Origin: Perkinsus marinus ATCC 50983
Taxonomy: Eukaryota > Perkinsozoa > Perkinsida > Perkinsidae
Direction of reading: 5' to 3'
NCBI RefSeq assembly: GCF_000006405.1
Contig: NW_003200415.1
Span: 133,539-197,538 of the forward strand
Length of the DNA: 64,000 nucleotides
Position numbers and translations under genes: made by a program. The notes under the pieces were generated by a model. That model saw nothing but the letters and a program-made list of their open reading frames with translations, did no database searches and was not told the DNA's origin. Below are positions 1 to 11,814 of this stretch, in pieces; the first letter of the stretch is position 1, and every line of letters starts with the position of its first letter.

Positions 1-103
1 GGGGAGAGGAGGGTGCGCAACAGAAGGTGGAGCGCTGATCCTGAGACCGAATAAGCTCAACTGAGCTGCCACCAAATGCGAAAACGGAGGTGGAAACTGG
101 TCC

Positions 104-1223
104 TCACAGATTATTGGCCCTCAGCGCTGCATACATCGCCGCGTTGTCTTTGCGGGCGATCTCTGAAATTGATAGTGTCTTCAAAGGCATCATAGAGAGG
201 CCGAAACTCGTCTGACCTAATTCCCGCTTCAACGAGTAGACCTCCCGGCTTTTCTTCTCAAGGAGGGCTGCTAAGTTATCTTCTTGCGGGTCTGTGTTCC
301 CTTTCGATACCTGCACTGTAGACATGATGACCAGCCCTGATCCTCCAATGCTACCTCAACCGTACTGCTTCCTGTTGAAGAGCCGCTGCTATCTGGTTGC
401 CGCATCGGACCCTGTCCGACCGGCTGGCGGTAAACCCTTTCCCTATGCCTAACACTGACAACATCCAAACGAACTTCCATTGCAAGTCGACCTCCTGTGG
501 TTTCTCGTAGTTCGGGAGCCTCCCCGTTGTGCATCTTTGCCCTGCAGACGATGCACCTACCCCGATGCGCATGATAGTCTACAGAGCAGAAGATCGAACG
601 CACATGTTCGCGAAGGGAGGCGACTTCAGCGACACTAGTCTTGCTATCAGCTTGCAGCTTCGCAATTTGCTCCCCGAGCTGATCGCATGTTTGTCGCCGT
701 GACTCCGATTCTGAGCGAGCACACGTCGGACCCCGAAGGCCCGAATAGCTACCCTCTCGAACTGCGGCGAGCTCCTCCTTCATTCTCTTGTTCATCATTT
801 GAAGATCATTTATTTTGCTCTTGGCAGCCGAAAGGGACCTACAGCCAAGGGACATCCCACCCCGTCCCAGATCAGCAATCACAACCCACTCGCGTAGCTC
901 AGCCTCCCGATCACTGGCCTCTCTCTTCAACCCGTCCATCTCCGCTTGAGATTCATTCAGCTTAAGACGAACCATGAGGCTCTTTGTTCATCGTATTAAA
1001 CTACCTTAGCTTCCAGCTCCCCAATGGTCGTTCGCTGCGACTCCGACGCCTGCTGGTTCGCCGCCAGGTGCTTCCGTAATTTGCCGCACTCCGATACAAG
1101 ACGATCGAACTCAGCCTGGGCTTGACCGAGAAGGTTTTGACCGGCGAGACTGAGCGAAGCATGCAATAACATATCACAAGTCGGGCCACCACGGACGACC
1201 GAGGTCCTACCGATCGCTTCCAC
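104..1223 (-). CDS. Coiled-coil protein, multi-exon, ends uncertain
   Basis: Three consecutive minus-strand open segments (about 1223-1005, 960-360 and 325-104) join through short GT-AG introns, for example 1004-961 (44 nt, GTAGTT...CTTAAG). The peptides are rich in E, K, Q, R and A with heptad-like spacing (for example QAQAEFDRLVSECGKLRKHL, then DLQMMNKRMKEELAAVRE), which is typical of a coiled coil. A stretch with CIVCRAKMH-type cysteines sits in the middle segment but is too short to call a zinc site. No catalytic motif is visible and I cannot assign a family. The true start is not identified; exons upstream of 1223 are possible. Readings in the other frames across the same bases are shadows. 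Confidence 0.45.
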
Positions 1224-1738
1224 CCTTCGGGACTTCTACTTCATTGGGCCTGAGATCGACCACGTAGTAACACGAGCGTAATGCCCTCCTCAGCGCTACC
1301 GCTTTCCGCCACTGACCGGCACTTGCTTCCCCTGCCGTGTGTTAGCTACTCTAGCAGAAGAGCCTACGCCTAAAGAGTGAAACATCCATGCGAGTTCAGT
1401 GCTCCACCTCTACTTGTTTTTTCTTTCCTTGTATTTGCTGCTGGAGGTCGACGGATCATGACATAGTGAACCGAAACACTTCGGTTGAATACCAAGTAAG
1501 ACGGAGCTCCCGAAAGCTCGTAACCGACCACCAGCCGTAACAACACAACTATGAAAATAGATGGGAAAATGTAACGACGACTCGACAAGAATAACCCTAG
1601 ACCACAGCTGAACACTGGACTGGCACCTTGCCAAAAATATCCACCAAGTGGAAAGTATCTTGAATGCGGCGAAAGGGATGAGAATTTCCGGCGAAAGCCT
1701 TAAAACACGTGAGTAATCTCGAAATACAGGACAACTAC
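1224..1738. other. Intergenic between two minus-strand genes
   Basis: This stretch separates the coiled-coil gene from the 3' end of the amino-acid transporter. Open frames here overlap the transporter's downstream flank out of frame and have no family features. I see no repeat, RNA gene or conserved motif. Confidence 0.4.
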
Positions 1739-3028
1739 TTACCACGAAACGACAGCAGACCAGGTCCCAAATACCATCCCAGCGATAGCGAGGCAAAGGC
1801 ACAGGATCATCAGTGTAGCTTCTGCGTAACGTAGCAGTTTGCCTTCGCCCTTGACAGGCGATACAGACGATCTGCTATACTTACGTCTCAAGACTAAATA
1901 GAAAGTTATAGGGAACACTATTTGTAGCAGCATCACTAACGTGGCACCCAGTAGATCCACCAATGAGCCGAAACCAGGCACACTGACGGCGACTACAAAA
2001 CAAATGACAATAAGCACAGACCTTGTTATCATCTTGATCCAGTACGGCACGGATCTACCACGCAGATGCTGTAGAGCGCTTTCAACCCCAACACAAACGG
2101 GGTTGAACATAACGAGAAAATGACAGAATGAAACGACTTCAATGGCAATTTGTACAACTAGGACCACCCAGTCTGTGGTGGACCGTCCACTAGCAATAGC
2201 AAGGGTAACATTGGAATAGTCCAGCAGGCTGCTACCAAAACCAGCGTATCCTGCGAAGGCGATTGACGCGAAGATAATGAAGACCAGGAGGAACCCAATG
2301 ACAGAAACTCGTGGGAATCTCATGGGACTTCTCATATCATTTATCAGAGTGGGCACGACGGGTGCTACAGTAAAGGCATTCATAAAGTTGGTAAACGATA
2401 GTGTTGCATACATCGGTGTGGATGGCACCAAATCATAGTCGTGATGGCTCACAGGGTCCACTGCTTCTCTCGAAGATGCAACGATAATCATGATAACAGT
2501 TACTAAGGCGGCAGCAATCCCCAAACCCGAGACGAAGGCCACCTCTTTCATAGTAGGCATCCATGCAAGAGGCATCATGATGCCTACGAATATCAAACAC
2601 CACCATATTCGCTGGACGGATGGTACTAGCTCATGCATGCCATCCCCGACTAGTATGACCAGCAGAGAACAGACCAAGAGGAGGTCAGCATAAAGCACTA
2701 CAGAAACGGTAATCTCACCAACTCTGCCAAAGCACTCACGGCCGATTGCTTGAAACGATGTGAATTTCTCGTTGCCGTCAGGAGGCATGACCATACATTT
2801 CCACAGTAAGAAAATGGCGTATTGGGAGACAGCCCAAGCAATGAGGAGAAGAAGGCTGCCGACTATCCAACCTCCTTGAGCTATGGCTCTCGGAAGGGCG
2901 AGGATCCCAACGCCTATCGCGACTAAAGCGAAATTGACAACTGTTCTGAAGTTGGATGAGCCGTTCAGGCGGCCGATGCTGCTAGCAGTAGGGGGTTTGC
3001 TGAAGGAAGAGGATGATGCGGCTTTCAT
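1739..3028 (-). CDS. Amino-acid/auxin permease (AAAP) family transporter
   Basis: This uninterrupted frame of 429 residues has about eleven hydrophobic segments and a short hydrophilic N-terminus rich in Ser. The first membrane segment carries the family signature around residues 28-60 (FRTVVNFALVAIGVGILALP, then GGW), as in SLC36/SLC38-type proton- or sodium-coupled amino-acid transporters. Length is normal for the family, so the gene looks complete although nearly all its neighbours are split. ATG at 3028 is the first in frame. Near the stop the sequence reads TTTCGTG followed by GTAAGT, which also resembles a 5' splice site, so an extra 3' exon cannot be excluded. Likely role: amino-acid movement across the plasma or vacuolar membrane; the substrate is not predictable. 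It is transcribed divergently from the MFS gene starting at 3894. Confidence 0.88.
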   Translation of the reverse strand: MKAASSSSFSKPPTASSIGRLNGSSNFRTVVNFALVAIGVGILALPRAIAQGGWIVGSLLLLIAWAVSQYAIFLLWKCMVMPPDGNEKFTSFQAIGRECFGRVGEITVSVVLYADLLLVCSLLVILVGDGMHELVPSVQRIWWCLIFVGIMMPLAWMPTMKEVAFVSGLGIAAALVTVIMIIVASSREAVDPVSHHDYDLVPSTPMYATLSFTNFMNAFTVAPVVPTLINDMRSPMRFPRVSVIGFLLVFIIFASIAFAGYAGFGSSLLDYSNVTLAIASGRSTTDWVVLVVQIAIEVVSFCHFLVMFNPVCVGVESALQHLRGRSVPYWIKMITRSVLIVICFVVAVSVPGFGSLVDLLGATLVMLLQIVFPITFYLVLRRKYSRSSVSPVKGEGKLLRYAEATLMILCLCLAIAGMVFGTWSAVVSW

Positions 3029-3893
3029 TTTAATGAAAATCTGACGCGAGAGTCGACTTAGGTCGAACTGAACTACTTAGCGAAGGTTCATTTATGCGCA
3101 TATCTCACGAATTATATCCAACCTCCAGCTCGCCCCAGAAAAAGGCACGAAAGGTGGGCTGAGCCCACTGGGCTCTGATGAGAGCAGATCCACATCCAGG
3201 ACATTCCAAGAGTTACACATGGCTTATCAACACTAAGCGCTGTGACACTCAGCCGTCAATACTCAGCCGTCAACACTCAGCCGTTAACACTCAGTTTGTC
3301 GGAGACGTGTCGTCACTTGCTCCTGTCTCTCTAAAAATGAGGCAGGGCGCGCGCGTCGCATCTGGTCGTCGTCGTCCGTAATGTGCAGCCTACGAGTAAG
3401 GAGGATGTACTGTGTCCATTCTAGGCTTATTCGAGTCGTAAAGGCCGGTCATCTGCTTCTTCGCTTCATGTTCGTCAATTCTAAAGAATTGTCTAGGATC
3501 AGAATAACCCAGTGCGCAGAATGATCACGCTCATTGTGTGTTCGCGTACGCACGCATGTACAAGGATGGGAGAGTCGGAACCGTAACAAGTTGTCTCGTA
3601 GCTCTTTTTTAATCTATCTCACTCATCACGCCATTACTTCCCCCCCTACCCTATTCGAGAGTGAAACGAGACGGGCATTCTCCCGGTAAGCTGCCAACTT
3701 GAAGCATAGCGTATCTCTCGTGAAGGTCGGGCGGATCTTGAAGTGACAGCGAGTCTGGTCAGCGCCCTTGGGTCTCACCACGACCTACATAACAGACCAT
3801 CTGATCGCTCTGTGGAAGAGGTACTCTAGTGTACGCAGAGACGGAACTCTGGAGCTTCTGCTAGGGAGTATCTCTATCGGATAAGATAAGCTC
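3029..3893. promoter_or_regulatory. Shared divergent upstream region
   Basis: About 865 bp lie between two genes transcribed away from each other, so both promoters must lie here. No TATA box or other known motif stands out. The one conspicuous element is the 14-bp tandem repeat at 3245-3294, about 220 bp upstream of the transporter start. Confidence 0.5.
3245..3294. repeat. 14-bp tandem repeat, 3.6 copies
   Basis: The unit ACACTCAGCCGTCA is repeated with single substitutions (second unit begins AT, third ends TTA) and a partial fourth unit ACACTCAG. It lies in the divergent upstream region between the amino-acid transporter and the MFS gene. Confidence 0.9.
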
Positions 3894-6019
3894 ATGGCTC
3901 GGCGGCAAGAGCGCGACCTATTCTATCAGTGTCTGTATGCTGTGCCTCGGGCTTATGTAAGTTCCACTACCTACCATGTGGAGTAATGCAGTGGGCTAGG
4001 TACTCCGTACACAACCTCGTTGCACCTAATATGACATCGATGGCAAAGATGTTCCATTTCAATGCCGTGGAACGAGATGAGTATGTTGCACAGAGACACA
4101 TTACCATCTCAAGTCGTTGATCAGATACCTGGGTGGCGAGCTCACGCTGGTCTTCTATGCCCCTGGTATGCTCGTGGCCCTCTTGGTCGGTCTACTCTCC
4201 GCTGTTGTCCCACGCAAGACACTGCTCACTGCGGTGGTTGCCCTCACAGCTTTGGCTACTATGACCACCTTCTTCGCCGGTAACCTCCTCGGCATGCAGT
4301 CCTATCGAGGGCTCCTCATCACTGTGTAGGTACATTTAGGTCCCTCTTATGGGCCCGTGCAATAGCTGGCCTTGGTATAGGCGGCGCCTTGCCAGTTGCA
4401 TACTCTATGGTTGGTGACTGGTAACAGAGCTTTTGTACGTAGTGTATGTGCTGACTGGTCGGCATTGTAGGTTCCCTCCGGACCAACGAGCAGTAGCATC
4501 AGCGATGGTCACAGCGGCCTGTGGGGTAGGTGTATTCATGGGGCAAGTTGCTGCTGCCTATATAGGGAAGGTAATAGTAGTTGCTGAGTCTCGTCTTATC
4601 ATTATTCCTGCCAGACCATAGACTGGCGCTGGGCTTTCCTTCTCATACCCATACCAGCTCTTGCAGGAGCTGTGCTGTGCCAAGTAGGTTTACGACTATC
4701 ATCGTTTATTATACCGTAAATTTCCAGAGCACATTGGTAGAACCGGTTAGGGGCGCGATGGACGGAGCTGATCCGAGTGGTACGGACGACGAGACCGCGG
4801 TGAGGATTAGAGTAGCTCTTCCGATATCAAATGCTCCAAACAGACACTCATCAGCCGTAGCCCAGAGCCTTCGGACTCTGCCGCTCTATCGACAGCTGAC
4901 ACAGAGGGCCATCTATCGTATAGAAGGGAGCAGCCCAGCCGGTCTACGTGGCTTGCTGATAATGTGGATCAGCTGAAGCAGGCTTCCTATTCCCGTATGG
5001 TTGGGCAGTGCCTATAGCGTCTATTACTTCTTGGCGTTAGGGACGAATCTTCTGGTGCTCTTGCAAGCCTTTCCTGGTGGTATTCCATGGGGAATAATCA
5101 TCGTATATCTCCATGACTTCTTGGTCCAGGTATATGAATGTTGTTGCCACTGCTCAGGCGATCTCTCTCACTTTAGGACATGGGTTTTTCTATAGAGTTG
5201 GCGCTCTTCGCCACGGCAACCATGGGGTTAGCAGGCTTCTGTGGGGTGCTCATAGGCGGGTTCATCGGTGAGAAGCTCTACCGATCAGATCCACGGTAAT
5301 CCGCTCATTGTTGAGAATCGTTATCTTCATCGTATAAGGTACTGCGCTCTATTCTGTTCGGTTATGTCTTTGCTACGGGTTATACCCTTCTTCGCGGTCT
5401 TTGGATGGACTTCTCTGTATAAGGAAGGGCCGAATGAGGTTGACCAGCTAGCAGCAGCAGCTATGGGGAAGGCCATGGATGCGGTAGCTGTTTATCACGC
5501 GGTTGGGCTAGTCGAAAGCTCACTTGTCAGGTTGGCGAGTCGCAGGCCCATATTGGATCCACGGAGATGTTACACCTGTCCTTTTTCGGGACGCTATTTA
5601 TTGGTGGAGTCATTGCTACCACTCCAGCTGCGAATTTAGGTGCCATTCTCTTAAATGTCAATCCCCCACAGCATCGAGGTATGCCGCATTAGCCGTAGGT
5701 CCAGGTGAACCCATCACGGGCTTAGGCACGATATTCGCAATTTACAGTGTGCTCGACGATCTCTCGAAAGGTGTTGGGACTTTGTTCGTCTCTCTATTGG
5801 TAAGGTTATGGCTAGGGCTTGTCCATAGTTCATCGCCAGATACCCTATACAGGAGGTCGAGCACTCGCCTATCAGTTCACTCTGGTGGTATGGTTAGTGT
5901 GTGGCCTCCTGCTGATACCGGTGGTGAGCAGCCTCCAGGAAGATGAGCTTTACATGCAACGCACTTTGCGGGAACAGCAGCATAGGAAACGAGTGAGCCA
6001 TTTAGAGATCCTAGTATAG
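3894..6019 (+). CDS. MFS transporter, spinster-like
   Basis: The protein is assembled from about twelve exons joined by introns of about 35-65 nt. Clear junctions: 3957-3991, 4081-4124, 4280-4329, 4421-4470, 4571-4614, 4684-4727, 4995-5040, 5130-5176 and 5296-5338. Key stretches are NLVAPNMTSMAKMFHF then ERDEYLGGEL (TM1-2), LLWARAIAGLGIGGALPVAY (TM4, MFS G-rich signature), DWRWAFLLIPIPAL, then a long acidic central loop, LLQAFPGGIPWGIIIVYLHD (TM7) and ILLNVNPPQHRG before TM11. This order and the PWG motif match spinster-type (SPNS) MFS proteins, which export sphingolipids or other lipids from endolysosomes; the substrate here is unknown. Start: ATG at 3894 is followed by MARRQERDLFYQ. One junction in the central loop (about 4780-4867) is ambiguous. 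The stop at 6019 is followed by a non-coding stretch. Confidence 0.85.
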
Positions 6020-6632
6020 TGCATTATTGCTTCAGGTGAATGACATGAGAGCCGAAGCTAGCCATCGCATTCTCACCTCCACAGCCAAAGCAGCCTCCTT
6101 GGTCCTCGACAAAAGGCCTGTCGTCGGTGGCGGCACCACTTAGTGTTATCGTTACTATTGCGTTGTCTGCGGCATGTTGTAAGTGAACGGTGTCCGACCC
6201 TGGGTGATGTGGTGTTGCTTGCAAGTGACTTGAAGTAGAACGGCAATCCCTTGTATGAGAGTCGACAGTAGTGAAATGTCTGCTCCTCATTAGCTTGTCA
6301 CTGTCGTTGCATCTCGTTGAATTTAGGGTGATTTCCTCAGGGAGGTCTATACTAGGCTGATGATACTCATCTTCTACTCTACGAATTGGCCTGGAGTTGA
6401 TCAACGGCTCGCCAATTGTGTCGTGTTCGCTAGAAATCAATTAATGAACCGTTGGGGTGAATGCTCACTTGAAAGTAAATAGTTCGATATGTCGTGACGG
6501 AATCAGCACGCGTTGTATCCTAGCTGGATTTTTGAGAAGCGTTTGGGTGATGTATGGTGTGGTGTGTTTGTCGGAGGGAATTTCCATTAAGGGAGTCTTG
6601 GATTGGTTTAAGTGGTGCTACATTTCTATATA
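6020..6632. other. Intergenic upstream of SLC44-like copy 1
   Basis: No supported gene. A minus-strand open frame of 138 codons at 6440-6024 has no recognisable domain and is more likely chance. The region should hold the promoter of the gene starting at 6633. Confidence 0.4.
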
Positions 6633-9328
6633 ATGCCTCGGACAGACCTATGGCCAACTCGAAGGAGTGATGATCGCGAGTCGCAGGACGTTCCTTCACA
6701 TGGATTCACAACCTCGATTAAATGGGGTGGCAGGTGGGAAATGATCTGTTCCTCTAATTTACTGTCTCTGGAGTAGCACTGTTTACTCCACACTCTGTGG
6801 TTGCTCTATACACAATGGTTGAATAGATCTTCGAAGGGTTGGTGAATGTTCGAACTGGAGAGATACCTTTGGTCAGGTCCAAGCCTGGTGCCCTTGACTA
6901 CTGCTGTATCGTTGTTTTCTGGGCATGTGCTCTCACACAGCTGGTCTGCGGCATAGTCATAGCGACTTCTGCCAACTATTCTCATCCGTTCGTCTCAGAT
7001 CCGGTAGGTTGTCTGGGTGGACTATTGTTGGGATTTGTTCTTTATGTGCTGCACGGTTTTGCAAATTTTCCTCCATGGCTGCCCTGGAATAGACTGAGTC
7101 GGGAAATTCACTCGTCGTCTCCTTCACTCCATGCAGACTTGCTGATAGGTTAGTTTGAGGAGAATTTCTGATGATCATTGCTCTGCATTCCGATTTTTTT
7201 GAGTGTTGATCGACAAGGAGCTGAGAAAAACTCCCCTTCCCTCAGTTGACCTCATCCAGGATATTTTTGTAGTTTGTGAATATCATGAATATTTTCTGCA
7301 GTGATATTGAGCTCTACCATATTATAGCGTTATATCTGCTCGGCTTGTCCCCATCTCTTCGAGATGCTTCACTTTCTCAGAGCTATCCTTGTTCGAATGG
7401 TTATAGCTTCGCTATGACGGATTGTGTTGGCGACGGAATATCACTACCACACCCAAGGTAACAGGATTCCAACGAATTGCATTATCACCTGTGAGGTTCT
7501 AGCGAACTATTGGTTGGAGCTATGTTTGATGCATTTGTCGATCTGTTCAGTCTCTTGGCCTGCGTCGACGCTGATCTTTGCAATAACATTCGTGCTTGTT
7601 ATGCTAAGACGGAAGGATCACTCACCACGAATAGATCAAGAATGATGAATGCCCTGGATGATGCCGTGAGTGGCCTCGATCAGCTATGGTCAAGGTCCTG
7701 TCATTTGCTCAGGTTTCTGCGGATTTATGGGAGGCTCTTGCTGACTATTGGTATATCCCTACCACAATATTCCCCAGTATGGTGGTTATTGCTGTTTTAT
7801 GGCTACTTGCATCCGAGTATGTCCCCAGGGCCCTGGTGTGGTCTACATTGGGGACGTCTGTGGTATTCCTCATCGCGCTATGGGCATTCTGGTGAGCTCC
7901 ATGACAAATCGCTATTAGTTTGTCACATTGTAGTCGTCCTCCTCAGGAACTTTGAATGTGGAGTGAATAACTGGATGCTGCTAGTCTTCGCGGGGCTCGC
8001 AGTAGTCTTGAGTGCGATTCTGTACAAGTCAGTCAATCGTGCCGCAGAAGTGATGTCAGTCGCAGCATGTGGGCTGCGTTCAACCCCGTCCATCGTGTTG
8101 GTGTGCTTTTCTTGAAAGCCATTTTCGTTGCTACGTATTACTTTGGACTTTCTTCATGTTGAGGTCTGCACAAACCAAGGAGTTGGTCAAGAGCAATTGC
8201 TCTTTGAGGACCTCTGCCGGTATCAGTTTCGCTCGATTTCTGTTCGGTCTGCTCTTTTGGGTATTCACCTACGTATTCCTCAATATGAAGACGGTGGTCT
8301 GTGCTGCGGGTATCGGTGCGTGGTACTTCCCAGGTGGTGATGGAGAGCCGACCATACCTGCAATGAGGGGTCTCCAATGGGCCTTCACATCGAGCTCGGG
8401 GGCTGTCATGTTCGCTGCTACTATCGTGGGTGTTACTCGGTTCATACTCAACCGTATCGGTAACGCGTGTCACTGCCTTCCCTGGTTCCTGACTCCCCTT
8501 GGATGCCTGTGGAAATGCTTTACTTGCTGTTGTTTGAGTGTTCTCGAAGCTTTTTCCAAGTTCACGATAATTGGACAAGTTTTTGCTGGTGGCAGTTTTT
8601 GTGCGGCCGGTCGAAAGTCGTTTAATCTTATCAAAGGTCGTCTGGGTGGCGCTTTCATCACTGACGGAGTTGGTCATACCGTGGTGACCGCTGCGACCTA
8701 TCTTTTCTCATTTACACTTGGCGTGGCAACTTGGCTATGGCTAGATGCCTCTCAGCAATACCAGACGTTATCTGAGCTCAACAGCTTCCTTTTGATACCT
8801 ATGCTCCTACTCTTCGCGGCGTTGATCTCGACGCCTATTTCCACCATCGTTATGGTCACCTGGTTGTCGCCGTTGCTCCACAGTTGGACATGCGGTGAGG
8901 ATGGGTGTGATTCGACGAGTCAGGCTAATGCTCAGAGAGCAATCAACTCCGTCACTGGTGCCTTATTTGTAGGATCTGTCTGTTTCGCATTCTTCCACTT
9001 CTTGGCCGATGTCGTATTATGTTCTATTGACACAGTGTTCTTTTGTATTGCTGTTGAGGCCGACGCTCAATTATATCAAAGTAGATTAGAGGGTCCGATC
9101 TATTCAAAGCTCAAGGAGAGTTTAGATATGGATATCCCTTCAAATAGCAGCCTGGCTCCTCCACACTGTCAGTCAACTCCGCGTACGTCTTGCGAAGGCT
9201 CGAACCCTGCCACCCCGGAGTCGCTCGGTCTCAAGGAACCTATTGAGGTGTCAGTGCTTTCCAACCAGGCCTTGTGTGGCTACACTGCAGTGGTTCCTGC
9301 TCACATTGACAGTGACCACCGGCCTTGA
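6633..9328 (+). CDS. Choline-transporter-like protein (SLC44/PNS1), copy 1, with frame breaks
   Basis: First exon 6633-6733 encodes MPRTDLWPTRR...PSHGFTTSIKW and ends in phase 2. The next starts at 6877 (RSKPGALDYCC), matching the layout of copy 2 at 11815. Further exons give a cysteine-bearing loop (about 7535-7680), the membrane pair with DYWYIPTTIFPSMV (about 7720-7890), and a long final exon with NNWMLLV, then AGIGAWYFPGGDGEPTIP and WTCGEDGCDS. This is the PF04515 family: polytopic proteins moving choline or related amines. Compared with copy 2, the stretch 8095-8160 is 2 nt shorter and passes through three frames, which fits two single-base deletions; it also contains an in-frame TGA. 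So this copy is either a recent pseudogene or carries sequence errors. It lacks two introns that copy 2 has (see findings). Confidence 0.75.
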
Positions 9329-9963
9329 AATTATCTGATATATTTGAAGCGGGCTGTCTACTATTCGATGACATTTTGTATGAAGAGCCCAGGCTAGAAC
9401 GCGTAGCTTGTGCCACAACGGTTGATTCTAACTCGAGAGTCGCCGAACTATATAATGGCCAGGTTTGGTCTATTTCGATGTTTCATGATTTCTTCCTCGT
9501 CAGTTTGTGCGAGAGCAGATATCAATGAGAGTGACGCAGTCAATGTGAGTTCATCTTGACGCTAGTCCTGATGGTGTTGAGTTGACTTAGCCGACAGTCT
9601 ATGGGGCTTTGGGACCAATGTGGGAGCCCCTCGGACTCGAGAGTGTTGGGTTGGAGAAGTGAAGTATCATTCGGCGAAGGTTAGAATCCAAAGTGTGCCT
9701 GAGATTGCCAATCAGACAACGTTGCCTCTAGTCTTAGACTAGTAGTCTTATCCTCTAATTGGAACGGTTGTACATGTATCTTACTCACATGCATGTGTGT
9801 ACGCACGTGCAGGTTTTGCATACTCTCTCGTTACCGAGGTGATTTCTTTGGCATAACGCCTCATGAGAAAGCCGTTATATATCCTGCTGGTTACGGTGGT
9901 TGGAGCATTCCGGTTGTCTCTAGTAACGTGGAGCACTATGCAGTACGGTGATGCGTAGGTGCT
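9329..9963. other. Intergenic, nothing recognised
   Basis: About 635 bp between the SLC44-like gene and the EEP-fold gene. Short open frames here lack domains or splice context. No repeat or RNA gene is seen. Confidence 0.4.
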
Positions 9964-11314
9964 GTGTATGGCGGAACCAAAACCTCAGGGAAAGACGTTA
10001 TACGCAGATACAATGCACAGTGGGGAACTCCATCTGAAATCGAGCTGGCATCAGAGTTGGCTGAAAGCCGGGGTATTCCGCTCAATGAGGCCCGCGATGT
10101 AGCTCTGACGTTACTATGTCTCAGCAGAAACGGTACTTCGCAGATCCTTTCGAGTTGGAGATTCGAGCGTGAAGCTGAACGTATTCGGCAGTGGCAGAAT
10201 GATGAGGATGTTATTGCCCTACAGGAAGTAGAGTTCACTCACGACAATGCAGTTCGTCTTATAGACAAGTAGGCGATGCTCAATCGACTACCTGGTCTCG
10301 ACTATCACGGTTGGTGTAGGGTAGAGCTGGCAACTCCTGAGTGGCAAGCGGCATGCCCGTTACCAGCGACAAATGCTACATCGCTCTTCGCGACACCCCT
10401 AATGCTGCGGCGGAAGCGTTTCATTTCTATCCATCCTTTGAGTTTTGGTACCAAGGACATACCCGGATGCATCGTTCTGGCTGTGTCTCGTGAGGGTGAG
10501 TGACAATGTATTGGTGGAGCATTGAATCAATAATCGTTTTAGGTCAAAAGTTTGTATTCGGGAGCATGCACGCTGAGTCGGGAGCGATTAGATCCGACGC
10601 GGGTACAACAGTGGGAGCACTACAGGACCATCTTGATGATGTGATCGGCAGCCACGCGAGCGAATCTTTCATCGTTCTGGGCGGTGATTGGAATGCTCAC
10701 GTGTGAGGAGGTTGCCTGGTGTGGTAGTCGAGGTTGCCTCTGGCAGCAGATACGACCTGCTGCCTATTTTCCAGTCCCGGTCGCGTGACTGGCGTGTCTA
10801 CTCTGCCGGGAAGAATGATACCATCACACCGTTGTCGTTGCCGAGGTTCACCACCCAACATGAACATAACTGGCTTGCTGCTTACGATGCATGGTTCGTT
10901 CGAGGAGCCCCTAATTCAGTGTAGGTTGGTCATTCTGAAGGGCCTCGCGCTCCAACGTGGTCGTGACCATGGCCTTTCCAGGTCTCGTTATCACGCGTTG
11001 ACTGTGGAACTTCGTGACGGGTTTCTACCCAAGAACTTGTATCGTGGGAAGGATGGTCTGTATGGAGTTAGTCCTTTCTATTTTGATGGCTGTCGACACG
11101 GTATGACGCAGATCTGTGAGTCTCGTGATCGAGAACTATGGCTGTATTTTTAGGTCCGGGGTCGGGCTTTCCTTGTAGGATGAAGGGGTTGCTGCACTTC
11201 GAGACGCATGGAGCAACTTGGACATTTCCACGATGTTCTGCTAAAGCGGGCCTCTCGGATCACATGGCGGTCCAGATGGACTTGAGCCTTGAACCTCTTT
11301 GCGAGTCGTCTTAG
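9964..11314 (+). CDS. Endonuclease/exonuclease/phosphatase (EEP) superfamily protein
   Basis: The scattered exons carry the EEP landmarks in the right order: WRFEREAERIRQWQNDEDVIALQEVE (about 10155-10230; metal-binding Glu in LQEV), FGSMHAESGA (about 10560), FIVLGGDWNAH (about 10670-10700; catalytic GDxN), KNDTITPLSLPRFT followed by YDAWFVRG (about 10811-10905), and finally LSDHMAVQMDL (about 11250-11283; catalytic SDH). The W..R...I plus LQEV order resembles CCR4/Angel/nocturnin deadenylases more than DNases, but this is inference. A GTGAGT donor follows VSREG near 10495. An N-terminal helical part (DVIRRYNAQWGTPSEIELAS) precedes the fold. The true start codon is unclear: no ATG is in frame at the beginning, so an upstream exon is likely. 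Some exon joints between 10700 and 11230 are unresolved. Confidence 0.62.
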
Positions 11315-11814
11315 AGTAGTGTAGCTCTTATGAGGAGACGATCTATGCAGCAGCTTCATCTTTTATGATGCTTCTTTACTCCTAATAATGCTCAGTCTGT
11401 TTTGTATAATAACCTCTAACGGCGCGGTACCATGTTGGCCAGTTTACGAAGTTGTTTCGATCGAAGTCGTGGCATTTGTAGTTGAGTGCTGTAGCGAAGT
11501 TCCTATTATCCCGTCACTAAACTCGCAGGTCTCTCTCTAGTTTCACTTGTGTAGTTGGAGTCACCTCCGTTCAAGTCTTACAATGTATCCATGTCACAGT
11601 CTGTATTTAAGGCGAGCGCTAAATTCGAATACCTTTTGTGCGCGAGATTAGAGTACAGCGGGAATACATTCATGCCCGATGATACTACTGATGTCGGTTG
11701 TATATCACCTGATGTGAGATTGAAACCCCAAGGGCCTCATCTCATCTTTCATAAGAGATCTCACCCTCATCGAGAAAATATTGTGCCCGTGATTGTAGTA
11801 GTCTGTAGTTTATA
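11315..11814. other. Intergenic upstream of SLC44-like copy 2
   Basis: Nothing recognisable; presumably the 3' flank of the EEP gene and the promoter of the SLC44-like copy 2. Confidence 0.4.

Noticed and set aside
4297-4340. Apparent 14-nt intron in the spinster-like MFS gene
   Set aside because: A normal 50-nt intron (4280-4329, GTAACC...GTGTAG) restores the frame and gives the expected membrane segment, so no ultra-short intron is needed.
4962-4982. Apparent 18-nt intron or in-frame TGA in the same gene
   Set aside because: Another frame (STWLADNVDQLKQASYSR) followed by the intron 4995-5040 reads cleanly into the next membrane segment.
6024-6440. Minus-strand open frame of 138 codons downstream of the spinster-like MFS gene
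   Set aside because: No domain, no splice context, and it sits between a gene end and a promoter; chance open frame most likely.
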